Of a stretch of DNA of 64,000 nt, positions 1 through 8,958 are shown piece by piece. A program made the position numbers and the translations under genes. This DNA comes from Corallococcus sp. NCRR (lineage in GTDB: Bacteria; Myxococcota; Myxococcia; Myxococcales; Myxococcaceae). Numbering within the stretch: the first letter of the stretch is position 1; each line of letters opens with the position of its first letter. The stretch covers positions 9,283,461-9,347,460 of the forward strand of contig NZ_CP114039.1 in NCBI RefSeq assembly GCF_026965535.1, read 5' to 3'. Below the pieces are notes generated by a model, which had not been told where the DNA came from, did no database searches, and worked only from the letters and a program-made list of their open reading frames with translations.

Positions 1-50
1 AGCACGCGGCCGGTTCCACCCGTCTCCTGAAGCAGGCCTGGATTCCCACC

Positions 51-1295
51 GTGCGACGCGTACTCGCCATCCTTCCCTACGTTCCGCTGCCTTCGGATAC
101 GGGCGGCACCCTGCGCACGCTCGAGCTTGTGCGTGCCCTTGCCTCGCGCTTCACGTTGGACGTGTTCGCGGTGCACCGGGCGGGCAACGATGCCGAGGGC
201 TTCAAGCGCTGGCTGGGAGAGCTGGGCGTGCCGGCCTCGCGGCTGCATCTGGTGGACCTGCCGCGCGTGGCGCCCGAGGAGACGCTGAACAGCACGCGGG
301 CCTTCCTGCGGGGCACGCCGCTCACCTACGTCCGCTTCGCGCGGCAGAGCGTGCAGGACGCCTTGCGCCGGGTGCTGGCGGAGCGCGGTCCCTTCGACAT
401 CATCCACTTCGACCACCTGCACATGGCGCAGCTGTTGCCGCTGGCGCGGCGGCTCAACCCGTCCGCGCACCTGGTCATCGACGAGCACAACGTGGAGAGC
501 CAGCTGCTCGCGCGGATGGCGCCGCTGAGCCCGCCGCCGATGCGGCCGTTCCTGCGCTGGCAGTTCAACCGGGTGGAGCGGCTGGAGCGCGAGTGCGTGA
601 GCCAGGCGGACACCGTGCTGGCGTGCTCCTCCGTGGACGCGGAGCAGTTGCGCGCCATGGGAGCGAAGCGGGTGGAGGTGGTGCCCAACGGCGTGAAGCT
701 GCCGGACTTCGCGCCCCGGGAGAGCAAGGGCGACGACCTCGTGTTCGTGGGCTCCATGGACTGGTGGCCCAATGAAGACGCGGTGCTGCTGTTGGCGCGC
801 GAGGTGTGGCCGCTGGTGTCGTCGGAGCTGTCGACCAGCAAGTTGATGGTGGTGGGCCGCAGTCCGCCCGCGTCCGTGCGAGCCCTGGAGAACGAGCGGC
901 TGGTGGTGACGGGCTCGGTGCCGTCGGTGGCGCCGTACCTGGCGCGGGCATTGGCAACGGCCATTCCGCTGCGAGCGGGCAGCGGGACGCGCCTGAAGGT
1001 GCTGGAGGCCGCGGCGGCGGGTGTGCCCGTGGTGGCCACGCGCCTGGCGGTGGAAGGCCTGCCGGTGGTGGAGGGGCAGCATGTCCTCCTGGCGGAGTCT
1101 CCTCAGGAGTTCGCCGCCGCGCTGCGCCGGCTGCGCAATGATCCGGACCTCTGCAGCCGGCTCGCGCAGAACGCCCGCCGGATGGCGGAGTCCTTCGCAT
1201 GGGACGGCATCGGGGCCGGGCTGGGCGAGCTCTACCTGAACGCCGTGTCCGCGAGTGGCGAAGGGAAGAAGCTCTCCAGAGAGGAAGCCGTCTGA
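51..1295 (+). CDS. GT4-type glycosyltransferase
   Basis: Transfers a sugar from a nucleotide-activated donor, probably in exopolysaccharide, capsule or LPS assembly at the cytoplasmic face. The 414-residue protein has a GT-B layout: an N-terminal acceptor domain that opens with a glycine-rich loop (PLPSDTGGTLRT), and a C-terminal donor domain with FVGSMDWWPN near residue 235 and a GT4 donor-site stretch near residue 310 (PLRAGSGTRLKVLEAAAAG). The start is GTG with only a weak ribosome binding site. An open frame ending in TGA at 28-30 may be the tail of an upstream gene. Two more GT4 genes lie nearby on the opposite strand. Donor and acceptor cannot be named from sequence. Confidence 0.85.
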   Translation: MRRVLAILPYVPLPSDTGGTLRTLELVRALASRFTLDVFAVHRAGNDAEGFKRWLGELGVPASRLHLVDLPRVAPEETLNSTRAFLRGTPLTYVRFARQSVQDALRRVLAERGPFDIIHFDHLHMAQLLPLARRLNPSAHLVIDEHNVESQLLARMAPLSPPPMRPFLRWQFNRVERLERECVSQADTVLACSSVDAEQLRAMGAKRVEVVPNGVKLPDFAPRESKGDDLVFVGSMDWWPNEDAVLLLAREVWPLVSSELSTSKLMVVGRSPPASVRALENERLVVTGSVPSVAPYLARALATAIPLRAGSGTRLKVLEAAAAGVPVVATRLAVEGLPVVEGQHVLLAESPQEFAAALRRLRNDPDLCSRLAQNARRMAESFAWDGIGAGLGELYLNAVSASGEGKKLSREEAV

Positions 1296-1385
1296 GCCAC
1301 GGGGCAGCGTGCGGAGAGCAGCCACCGCACGTCCAGGCCCGCCATGGATGACACCTGGGGACTCGCCCGCCGGGAGCGCGCCGCG

Positions 1386-1978
1386 AAAACCTGTCCGACT
1401 GTCCGACAGGTTTTGGGCGACCATCGCCGGCAGGAGCGGCCGCGCACCCGAGGCGTGGAAACCGGTCCGACTGTCCAACAGGTTCTGGGCGACCACCGCC
1501 GGAGCGGCGGCCGCGCACCCGAGGCGTAGAAACCGGTCCGACTGTCCGACAGGTTTTCAGCGGCCGCAGCCGAGGGGACGGCCGCGCACCCGAGGCGTGG
1601 AAACCGGTCCGACTGTCCAACAGGTTCTGGGCGACCACCGCCGGAGCGGCGGCCGCGCACCCGAGGCGTAGAAACCGGTCCGACTGTCCGACAGGTTTTC
1701 AGCGGCCGCAGCCGAGGGGACGGCCGCGCACCCGAGGCGTGGAAACCGGTCCGACTGTCCGACAGGTTCTGGGCGACCACCTTCGACGGGTGCCCCCGCC
1801 CAGCCGGGCATTGAAGACCGGTCCGACTGTCCGACAGGTTTTCAGCAGCCACGGAGGGTGGGTGCCGCCGTCCGTCGAAGCCGTGGTGACCTGTCCGACA
1901 GGTTCCGGGCGGCCTCGGCTGGCGGGAGCAGAGGCCCATCCGGGTCTTGGAAACGTGTCCGACTGTCCGACAGGTTCA
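1386..1978. repeat. Nine-copy palindromic tandem repeat, 71-72 bp period
   Basis: Nine copies of a core of about 27 bp begin with an ACC/ACG triplet at 1389, 1461, 1532, 1603, 1674, 1745, 1817, 1889 and 1953. Spacing is 72, 71, 71, 71, 71, 72, 72, 64. The first core is a perfect inverted repeat, AAAACCTGTC (1386-1395) and GACAGGTTTT (1405-1414) around a 9-nt loop; most others carry ACCGGTC on the left, giving one mismatch. Inside each core GTCCGAC occurs as an 8-bp direct repeat; copy eight has lost one such 8-mer, which explains its 64-bp step. Between 1439 and about 1740 the flanks alternate, giving a 142-bp higher-order unit (1439, 1581, 1723). Neither 71 nor 142 is a multiple of three, so the array is not coding. 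It lies between two convergent genes and fills the space at 1296-2044. Confidence 0.9.
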
Positions 1979-2044
1979 GGCCGCACCGGGCAGGAGGGGC
2001 TCCGCTGCGATGCCCTGGGGACGAGCGCTGATGCCCCGGTTGCC

Positions 2045-3181
2045 CTACCCGGCCGCGACCTGCTCTTCGCGCGGGTCCGTCAGGGCGGGCAGGTAGAGGG
2101 ATTCGATGTAGCGATCCGCCATCCGCTCCGGTGCGTGGTGGGCCACGACGTACTCACGCGCCGCCTGCGCCATCCGCTTGCGCCAGCCAGGCGCCGAAAG
2201 CAATCCCGCGAGCGCCGAGGCCAGTGTGCCCGCGTCTCCCGGTGGCACCACGAGCCCGCGCCCTGTCCCCAGCACGTGAGGTAGCTCTCCGACCCCGGAC
2301 GCCACCAGCGGCCGTCCCAGCGCCATCGCCTCCAGCGCCACCAGCGGCATGCCTTCGCGCAGGGACGGCATCACCACCGCGTCCGCCGCCGCGTACACGC
2401 TGCGCACCTCCGAGCGGAACCCCAGGAAGCGCACCGGCAGACCTCGAGCCTGCGCTTCCAGCGAATCACGCAGCGGACCGTCGCCCACCAGCAGCAGCGT
2501 GGGCACCGTGGCGCCGGGCGTCCGGGCCAACCGGTGCATCGCGTCCATCAACACCTGGGGACCCTTCTCCACCGACAGGCGTCCGACCATCGCGATGACA
2601 GAGCCTTCCGGCGCGAGCCCCAGTGCCTCGCGAGACTGGAGCCGCTCCGCGTCCGTGCACTCGTCCGCGAGCGGCAGCGCATTGGGGATGTAGACCACCG
2701 GCGAGCGGTGGACGTACCGGCGCAGGCGCGCGGTCAGCTCGCGCGATACCGCAGCCACCGCGCGTGTGCAGTTGCCCAGCACGCGCGCGAAGCCCTCGTA
2801 GGCGACCAGCGCGGGTGTGGCGCCGGTATCCCCATGGTACGTCGCCACCAGGGGCACTCCGGCGAGCGCGCTCGCGGCGGCCCCCAACGTGAGCGACTTG
2901 TAGTCATGCGCGTGCAGCAGCCCCACGCCGCGTCGGCGGACCTCCGAGGCGAGCGTCGCCACGGCCATCGCGCTGAAGCGGCCGGGCACCTCCAGCGTCA
3001 GCGCGTCCAGCCCCTGCTCGCGAGCCGCGCCCGACAGCACGTCCGCCCGCCCGGGCGGAACGAGGCTGCACACCAGCGCGCGCCACGGCGACGGCGTGGA
3101 CGCGGCCAGCGACAGCAGCGCTCGCTCCGCGCCATACAGGCCGCAGGTGCTGCGCACATGGAGGATGGTGGAGTGCGGCAC
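2045..3181 (-). CDS. GT4-type glycosyltransferase
   Basis: Predicted GT-B glycosyltransferase of 378 residues acting in surface polysaccharide synthesis. The N-terminus (ILHVRSTCGLYGAERALL) is the usual GT4 acceptor-side loop. The donor domain opens with VIAMVGRLSVEKGPQVLMDA and carries the E-x7-E element PSLREGMPLVALEAMALG, which binds the nucleotide sugar in GT4 enzymes. It is convergent with the first glycosyltransferase across the repeat array, and 21 bp downstream of another GT4 gene on the same strand, so the two probably form one transcript. The substrate is not predictable. Confidence 0.87.
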   Translation of the reverse strand: MPHSTILHVRSTCGLYGAERALLSLAASTPSPWRALVCSLVPPGRADVLSGAAREQGLDALTLEVPGRFSAMAVATLASEVRRRGVGLLHAHDYKSLTLGAAASALAGVPLVATYHGDTGATPALVAYEGFARVLGNCTRAVAAVSRELTARLRRYVHRSPVVYIPNALPLADECTDAERLQSREALGLAPEGSVIAMVGRLSVEKGPQVLMDAMHRLARTPGATVPTLLLVGDGPLRDSLEAQARGLPVRFLGFRSEVRSVYAAADAVVMPSLREGMPLVALEAMALGRPLVASGVGELPHVLGTGRGLVVPPGDAGTLASALAGLLSAPGWRKRMAQAAREYVVAHHAPERMADRYIESLYLPALTDPREEQVAAG

Positions 3182-3202
3182 GCGTGATTCTCCAGTGCCC
3201 GC

Positions 3203-4342
3203 TCACGCCTGGGCGCGAGCCGCGGCACCCCGGTAGAGCTTCGCGTACGTGTCCACCATCGTGGACAGCGAGTAGCGCTGTGCCTCGCGCTTCGCGGCCT
3301 CACCCAGGCTCGAGCGCAGCTCCGCGTCGTGGACCAGGCGCTTCACCGCGCCGCCGAGCGCATCCACATCCTCGGACTTCACCAGGAGCGCCGTCTGGCC
3401 ATCGCGGTGCACCTCGCGGATGGCCGGAATCGCGTGCGACACCGTGGGCAGCCCCACCGCCATCGCCTCCAGCAGCGACAGCGAGCGGCCCTCGCGACGG
3501 GACGGCTGAACGTAGACGTCGAAGGCGGGCAGAAGCTTGCTCGCCTCCAGCAGCGCGCCCGTGAAGTGCACCCGTCCGGCCAGCGGAGACGCGGCGGCAC
3601 GCGCGCGCAGCGAGGCCTCCATCGGGCCGGGACCAATCATCACCAGGTGCGTGTCCTTTTCGTCCGCGAAGTGGCGCAGGAAGGCGTCCACCAGCAGGTC
3701 CGGGCCCTTCTCCTCGGAGAGGCGGCCCAGGTAGCCCACCACCCGGGCGTCCTGCGGCAGCCCCAGCCGCTCACGCGCGGCCCGGCGAGCCTCCTCGCCC
3801 GTGGCGACCTCCAGCGGCACGCCGTTCTCGATGGTGACCACGTTGGAGAGCAGCTTCGGGCTCCAGCGCTCCAGGCTGGCGCGCACCTCGCTGCCGCACG
3901 CGACCAGGGACTGGGTGAACATGGCGGCGGCCATGGCCGCGGGGCGCAGCTTGCCCTGCGGCTCCACCGTCTGATGGAAGGTGCCCATCACCGGCGTGCG
4001 CGGGCGCAGCGTGCGGGTGGCGACGGCGTTGAGCCAGGGCCCCACGTCGTGGCCGTGGACCACGTCCGCGCCAAAGGCATCCACCTCCTGGGCCAGCCGG
4101 CGGATGGCCGCGGGCGTCATGCCAGCGAGGCCTCCCAACCAGACCGTGGGGACGTTGGCGCGCTGGAGCAGCTCGCGCACCGGACCGTCCGGCCCCAGGG
4201 CCAGCACCACGGATTCGATGCCCCTCTCACGGCCATGCTGCGACAGCCGGACCACCAGCTGTTCGAGTCCGCCCATCTCCAGGCCATACATCACGTGAGC
4301 CACGCGCGTCGGGCGCGCCGTCGGGTGCATTTCGTTCGTCAT
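3203..4342 (-). CDS. GT4-type glycosyltransferase
   Basis: Glycosyltransferase of about 379 residues. The start at 4342 (MTNEMHPTARPTRVAHVMYG) is preferred: the open frame runs on to 4417, but the extra 25 residues are unlike the family and lie in the divergent promoter region. Hallmarks are the N-terminal MYGLEMGGLEQLV loop, VVGYLGRLSEEKGPDLLVDA at the start of the donor domain, and the E-x7-E motif PSRREGRSLSLLEAMAVG. It probably heads a two-gene operon with the downstream GT4 gene and shares a divergent promoter region with a DUF2007-type protein. Its role in polysaccharide assembly is inferred from the family and its neighbours. Confidence 0.86.
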   Translation of the reverse strand: MTNEMHPTARPTRVAHVMYGLEMGGLEQLVVRLSQHGRERGIESVVLALGPDGPVRELLQRANVPTVWLGGLAGMTPAAIRRLAQEVDAFGADVVHGHDVGPWLNAVATRTLRPRTPVMGTFHQTVEPQGKLRPAAMAAAMFTQSLVACGSEVRASLERWSPKLLSNVVTIENGVPLEVATGEEARRAARERLGLPQDARVVGYLGRLSEEKGPDLLVDAFLRHFADEKDTHLVMIGPGPMEASLRARAAASPLAGRVHFTGALLEASKLLPAFDVYVQPSRREGRSLSLLEAMAVGLPTVSHAIPAIREVHRDGQTALLVKSEDVDALGGAVKRLVHDAELRSSLGEAAKREAQRYSLSTMVDTYAKLYRGAAARAQA

Positions 4343-4509
4343 GGACGCGGCCAAGCTAGGCACGCGCCCCAGCCCCACAACCCCCCGAGGCCCGCCCACG
4401 TCCCGGAGGATGTCCAACAGTGGAAGCTCCTTCGCGGAGCGTGAAGGAACGGGGCCGCCCAGAGGAGGACCGGCCCGTTTGCCCGGGGCGTCCGTCCTAC
4501 GGGAGACTC

Positions 4510-5082
4510 GTGTACCGCCATCGACTGGAGGCCCCCGAGGGGCCCCACCGGAGCCCGTTCTTGGGAATCCCCGATCACGACTTCCAACTGCTCACGACCT
4601 GCGGCGACGAATCCGAGGCCGCGCTCGTGCGGGCCCTGCTCCAGGCCGACAACATCCCGTGCATCGTCCAGGGCGAACAGCACCGCTCGATGCTTGGCGT
4701 GGCCGGGGCCTTCATCGAGCTGCGGGTGCTCGTCCCGGCCGGGGAGCTCGATCATGCGCGGGAGCTGCTCAAGAGCGTGGCGCGGGACGAATCGCCGGTG
4801 GGTTTCGCCTCCGAACCGGACGCCGGCTCCGAGGAGGCGCACTGCGCGCTGCACGCCCAGCGCTCCACGGGGACCTGCCAGCGGTGCGGCACCTTCCTGT
4901 GCGCCAGCTGCGACGGGGCGAGCACCGGGCTCTGCGAGGACTGCGCCGAGCGCAAGGGCTCGGGCGCCGAGCTCCAGCGCGGCCGGAAGCGCAAGGTCGT
5001 CGCGTGGCTGATCCTCCTCTTCCTGTTCGGCCCGCCCTTCCTCCTCATGCTGGCGAGCACCCTCAACGCCCTGCTGCACTGA
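4510..5082 (+). CDS. DUF2007-type protein with zinc-finger-like cysteines and a C-terminal membrane anchor
   Basis: Protein of 190 residues. The GTG at 4510 is chosen because GGGAG lies just upstream at 4501-4505; the frame is open to 4420, but that extension looks non-coding. Residues about 24-92 (LLTTCGDESEAALVRALLQA ... LRVLVPAGELDHARELL) match the DUF2007 putative signal-transducing fold. A cluster of Cys/His pairs follows (HCALH, CQRC, CASC, CEDC), like a B-box or zinc-ribbon metal site. A basic stretch (RGRKRK) precedes one hydrophobic segment at about 165-188. It is probably a membrane-tethered zinc protein with the domain in the cytoplasm. Function is unknown. Confidence 0.75.
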   Translation: MYRHRLEAPEGPHRSPFLGIPDHDFQLLTTCGDESEAALVRALLQADNIPCIVQGEQHRSMLGVAGAFIELRVLVPAGELDHARELLKSVARDESPVGFASEPDAGSEEAHCALHAQRSTGTCQRCGTFLCASCDGASTGLCEDCAERKGSGAELQRGRKRKVVAWLILLFLFGPPFLLMLASTLNALLH

Positions 5083-5151
5083 GACCAGGAGGCGTCTGGC
5101 ATTGGGCTCTCAGGGCTGAAGCGGCGCGGACGCGAACAAGCGGTGTTGTTT

Positions 5152-5169
5152 CAATTCCTGGCGGAATTG
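5152..5169. promoter_or_regulatory. Short perfect inverted repeat between two genes
   Basis: CAATTCC (5152-5158) and GGAATTG (5163-5169) form a perfect 7-bp inverted repeat around TGGC. It lies about 70 bp past one gene and 125 bp before the next, in an AT-richer patch. It could be an operator for the DUF4082 gene or a weak terminator for the DUF2007 gene; there is no T tract. Confidence 0.35.
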
Positions 5170-5292
5170 TCTCGGGGACCCTGACCTTTCGCTGTCAGCC
5201 ACGCAAGAATTGTCAACCATCCATGAAAAACTTGGATTCCGAGTTGACGCCATGCGAAGCCACCGTCGCCTTACTCATATCAGGAGTCCGAC

Positions 5293-7490
5293 GTGCTTCG
5301 ACACGCATCACGCTGGGTTGCGACAGTCATACTGGGTTTCACCTGGATTCAGACGGGCTGTGCCCCCGCGGAACCGCCCACCGCGCAAACACCGGAGACG
5401 GCCACCGCCGAGCAGCCGCTGCTCACCGGTGAGCGGTCGCTGCTGGGCACCACCGCGCTCCCGGCCGTGACGGCCGCGGATGACAGCGCCGCGGTGGAGC
5501 TCGGCGTTCGCTTCCGCAGCGACGCTCCGGGACGCATCATGGGCGTGCGCTTCTACAAGGGCCCGGGCAACACGGGCACGCACACCGGCAACTTGTGGAC
5601 GGCGTCCGGGTCGCTGCTGGCCACCGCCACGTTCCAGAACGAGGCGGCCTCCGGCTGGCAGGAGGTGCGCTTCGCCTCGCCGGTCACCATCGCCGCCGAC
5701 ACGAACTACGTCGTCTCGTATCACGCGCCCGCGGGGCACTACGCCGTGACGAGCAACGGCTTCGCGTCCGCGCTGGATGCGCCGCCCCTGCACGCCGAGG
5801 CGGCCAGCAACGGCCTCTACCGCTACGGCACCAGCGGCTTCCCCACCAGCTCGTACAACGCGAGCAACTACTGGGTGGACGTGGCCTTCCAGCCCAACGA
5901 CACCACGGCGCCGCGCGCGCCCACCAACGTCACCGCCGTGCCCAGCTCGTCCACCGCCATCGACCTGACGTGGTACGCGTCCGTGGACGGCTCGGGTGAG
6001 ACGCAGGGCAATGCCCGCTGGCACCTGGTGTACCGCAACAACGAGCTCATCGCGGAGCTGCCCGGCACCACCGTGCGATACCGCGACACCGGCCTGACGC
6101 CCTCCACCGGGTACAACTACGCCGTGCGCGGCCGTGACGCCGCCGGCAACCTCAGTGCATCCTCCACGGTCATCACCGCCACCACGCTCCCCAACATGGC
6201 CTGCAACCCGTGCAGCCTGTGGAACAGCGTGACGGGCGACCCGCAGTACGAGAACGCCGACGCCACCCCCACGGAGGTCGGCGTGAAGTTCCGCACCGAC
6301 GTGGCGGGCACGGTGACGAAGGTCCGCTACTACAAGGGCAGCACCGACACCGGCCCGCACGTGGGCCACCTGTGGAGCGCCACCGGCACTCTGCTGGCCA
6401 CCACGGAGACGACGCCCGCGGAGACGGGCTTCGGCTGGCGCGAGCTGTCCTTCCCCACGCCGGTGAGCCTCGCCGCGAACACGACCTACGTCGTGTCGTA
6501 CTTCGCCACCGGCGGGCGCTATGCCATCACCCCGTACTACTTCAGCACCGCGGGCGTGGACATGCCCCCGCTGCACGCACCCTCCACCCTGGAGGCCAGC
6601 GGCAACGGCGTTCGCAACCTCAACGGCAGCGCGTTCCCCACGGAGGCGTGGCTCAACACCAACTTCTGGGTGGACGTGACGTTCGTCCCCTCGGAGCCCA
6701 CCGGCCCCGCGACGGTGGACCTGGCCGTGACGCAGTCGTTCCCCGACGGCGCGGGCGCCAACGGTGACGTGCTCTTCTACGACATCACCGTGACGAACAA
6801 TGGCCCGGCGACCGCCACCAACGTCGTGCTCGACGTCCCCATCCCCGCGGGCCTGAGCTACTTCTTCTATTCAGCGAACGCGCCGCCGGTGAACGGCGGG
6901 CACTGCGGGTTCTTCAGCGACCTGCAGTGTGGCGCCCCACCCTGGCGCCGGGCGCGAGCTTCACCATCCACGTGCAGGCCATCCCCTTCAGCGCCGGGAC
7001 GTTCACCAGCCAGGCCACCATCTCCTCCTCGGAGGCGGACTTCGTGCCGGGCAACAACACGCACGCGCTGGCCATCCCCGTGGGCCCGTCCACCAACCTC
7101 GTCACCTTCGACACCTTCCCCGGCCAGGACGAGACCTTCAACGGCCCGCACGGCCCCATCCACTTCGGGCTCGACCGCTGGTACATCGCGTCGCCCTGGG
7201 GCGGGTTCGACACGAAGAGCATCTCCTTCAACGGCGGCGGCCTCACCCAGGCCAACCTGTCCATCTTCGGCCAGCGTCGCATCCTGGGCCTGGATGCCTT
7301 CACCTGGGACAGCGGCGCCACGCTCACGCTGAAGTGCATTGACCTGCCCACCCTCACCTTCCCCCTGACGGCGGGACAGGTGACGCACGTGGTGCCCACC
7401 TGGACGCAGCCGTGCACCGTCTTCACGCTGATGACGTCCAACGGCTGGGACACGAACTTCGACAACCTGGAGCTGTCTCCGCTCCCCTGA
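5293..7490 (+). pseudogene. DUF4082/fibronectin type III surface lipoprotein, interrupted by a frameshift
   Basis: Secreted multidomain protein. The start is GTG after CAGGAG (5281-5286). The signal peptide ends in a lipobox-like TGC. Two DUF4082 domains (residues about 47-200 and 320-465; both contain VGVKFR/LGVRFR, VRFYKG/VRYYKG and NTxYVVSYxA) flank a fibronectin type III module, followed by a DUF11/CARDB-like repeat. The frame breaks in a run of four C at 6935-6938: upstream it reads LQCGAPPWRR, while the next frame continues as TLAPGASFTIHVQ to the stop at 7490. One extra C would give LQCGAPTLAPGASF and join the halves. It is either a recent pseudogene or a base-call error. The intact product would be a carbohydrate-binding or adhesin-like surface protein. 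Confidence 0.75.
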
Positions 7491-7508
7491 GCGCGTGACG
7501 CATGGGAG

Positions 7509-7535
7509 GGCGGGCATGCTTCACGGATGCCCGCC
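7509..7535. terminator. Hairpin between convergent genes
   Basis: GGCGGGCAT (7509-7517) pairs perfectly with ATGCCCGCC (7527-7535) around a 9-nt loop. It sits just past the DUF4082 stop and before the end of the oppositely oriented sigma factor gene, so it could stop transcripts from both sides. No clear T tract follows. Confidence 0.6.
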
Positions 7536-7575
7536 GCTCCCTGCGCGGACGTCGCCGCGACCGTGGCGCGCGGGA

Positions 7576-8838
7576 CTACGACGGCTTCTCGCTCGAGCAG
7601 GCCGCGGCCCGCGCGCGCAGCAGCGCCTGTTCCTTCGCGTTGCGCGTGAGCGACGCCGCCCGTTCGAACTCCGCCCGGGCCTCCTTGAGGCGCCCCAGCT
7701 TCTGGAGCAGGTCGCCGCGCACGCTCGGCAGCAGGTGGTAGTGCTTGAGCGACGGCTCGGCCACGAGCTGATCCACCAGCTCCAGCCCCACCGCGGGTCC
7801 GAACGCCATCGACAGGGCGACGGCGCGGTTCAACTCCACCACCGGCGATGGCGTGAGCCTCGCGAGCACCGCGTAGAGCGCCGCGATGCGCGGCCAGTCC
7901 GTCTCCTCCGGCGTGCGCGCCCGGGCGTGGCACGCGGCGATGGAGGCCTGCAGCGTGTACGGCCCCGCGGGCCCCGCCTTCTCCGAGCGCTCCAGCGCCG
8001 CGAGCCCGCGGCGGATGAGCAGCTGATCCCACAGCGCGCGGTTCTGCTCCAGGAGCAGCACCGGCTCCCCCGAGGGCCCCACCCGCGCCCGGGACCGCGA
8101 CGCTTGAATCTCCATCAGCGCCACCAGCCCGTGCACCTCCGGCTCGCCCGGCGCGAGCTCCGCGAGGATGCGCCCCAGGCGCAGCGCGTCCAGGCACAGC
8201 TCCGGCCGCATCCAGCCGTCGCCCGCCGTCGCGGCATAGCCCTCGTTGAAGATGAGGTAGACGACCTCCAGCACCGACGCGAGCCGCTCCGCCAGCTCCG
8301 CGCCGTGGGGGACCTCGAAGGGGACGCCCTTCTCCGCCAGCGTGCGCTTGGCCCGCACGATGCGCTGGGCCACCGTGGGCTCCGGCACCAGGAACGCGCG
8401 GGCGATTTCATCCGTCGTCAGGCCACCCAACAGCCGCAGCGTGAGCGCCACCCGCGCCTCCGGGGACAGCACCGGGTGGCAGGACGTGAAGATGAGGCGC
8501 AACAGGTCGTCGCCGACGTCGTCGTCCAGGGCCGCGTCCAGGTCTGGCATTTCCGCCTCCTCCAGCCCATGCCCCAGCTCCTCGTGCTTTCGCGCGAGCA
8601 GCTTGTGACGGCGCATCTCGTCGATGGCGCGGCGCTTCGCGGTGGCCATGAGCCACGCGCCCGGGTTCTCCGGCACGCCCGACACCGGCCACTTCTCCAA
8701 CGCCACGACCAGCGCCTCCTGCGCCAGCTCCTCCGCCTGCCCCACGTCGCGCACCATGCGCGCAAGCCCGGCGATGAGCCGGGCGGACTCGATTCTCCAC
8801 ACCGCGTGCACCGCGGCCTGCGCCTTGGACATCGTCAC
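7576..8838 (-). CDS. ECF42-type RNA polymerase sigma factor with C-terminal TPR-like extension
   Basis: Alternative sigma factor of 420 residues, much longer than a normal ECF sigma (about 190). Residues about 10-80 hold sigma2 (AEELAQEALVVALEKWP, PGAWLMATAKRRAIDEMRR). Residues about 110-170 hold sigma4 (HPVLSPEARVALTLRLLGGL, PEPTVAQRIVRAKR). The remaining 240 residues are the helical C-terminal extension typical of ECF42 (LIFNEGYAAT, RRGLAAL, PSPVVELNRAVALSMAFGP). ECF42 factors usually sit beside a DGPF/YCII-domain gene and have no classical anti-sigma factor; no DGPF gene is present within the flanking genes here. An ECF42-like promoter lies immediately upstream, suggesting autoregulation. 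Confidence 0.92.
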   Translation of the reverse strand: MTMSKAQAAVHAVWRIESARLIAGLARMVRDVGQAEELAQEALVVALEKWPVSGVPENPGAWLMATAKRRAIDEMRRHKLLARKHEELGHGLEEAEMPDLDAALDDDVGDDLLRLIFTSCHPVLSPEARVALTLRLLGGLTTDEIARAFLVPEPTVAQRIVRAKRTLAEKGVPFEVPHGAELAERLASVLEVVYLIFNEGYAATAGDGWMRPELCLDALRLGRILAELAPGEPEVHGLVALMEIQASRSRARVGPSGEPVLLLEQNRALWDQLLIRRGLAALERSEKAGPAGPYTLQASIAACHARARTPEETDWPRIAALYAVLARLTPSPVVELNRAVALSMAFGPAVGLELVDQLVAEPSLKHYHLLPSVRGDLLQKLGRLKEARAEFERAASLTRNAKEQALLRARAAACSSEKPS

Positions 8839-8861
8839 GGCGCGAACTCAATCAAATGCAC

Positions 8862-8888
8862 GTCGAACGGGCGCCCCGGAAATCGACA
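8862..8888 (-). promoter_or_regulatory. ECF42-type promoter upstream of the sigma factor gene
   Basis: On the minus strand TGTCGA (8888-8883) is followed after 17 bp by CGAC (8865-8862), about 24 bp before the ATG at 8838. As I recall, the motif reported for ECF42 is TGTCGA at -35 and CGA/TC-type at -10. Matching sequence and spacing directly before an ECF42 gene point to autoregulation. Confidence 0.6.
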
Positions 8889-8916
8889 CGGGGTCCGATT
8901 TTCCGCGAAGACAGCA

Positions 8917-8953
8917 CGGCCCCGGGCCTCCCTCCTCGGGAAGCCCGGGGCCG
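8917..8953 (-). terminator. Strong hairpin after the EF-G gene
   Basis: CGGCCCCGGGC (8917-8927) and GCCCGGGGCCG (8943-8953) form a perfect 11-bp stem with a 15-nt loop, starting six bases past the EF-G stop codon. It separates the EF-G transcript from the sigma factor promoter downstream. Confidence 0.7.
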
Positions 8954-8958
8954 CCACC

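Noticed and set aside
565..1939. Long open frames across the repeat array
   Set aside because: They arise because GC-rich DNA lacks stop codons; the 71-bp period is not divisible by three, so repeats fall in different frames.
1386..1978. CRISPR array
   Set aside because: Cores are palindromic and regularly spaced, but the sequences between them repeat and alternate instead of being unique spacers, and no cas genes are present.
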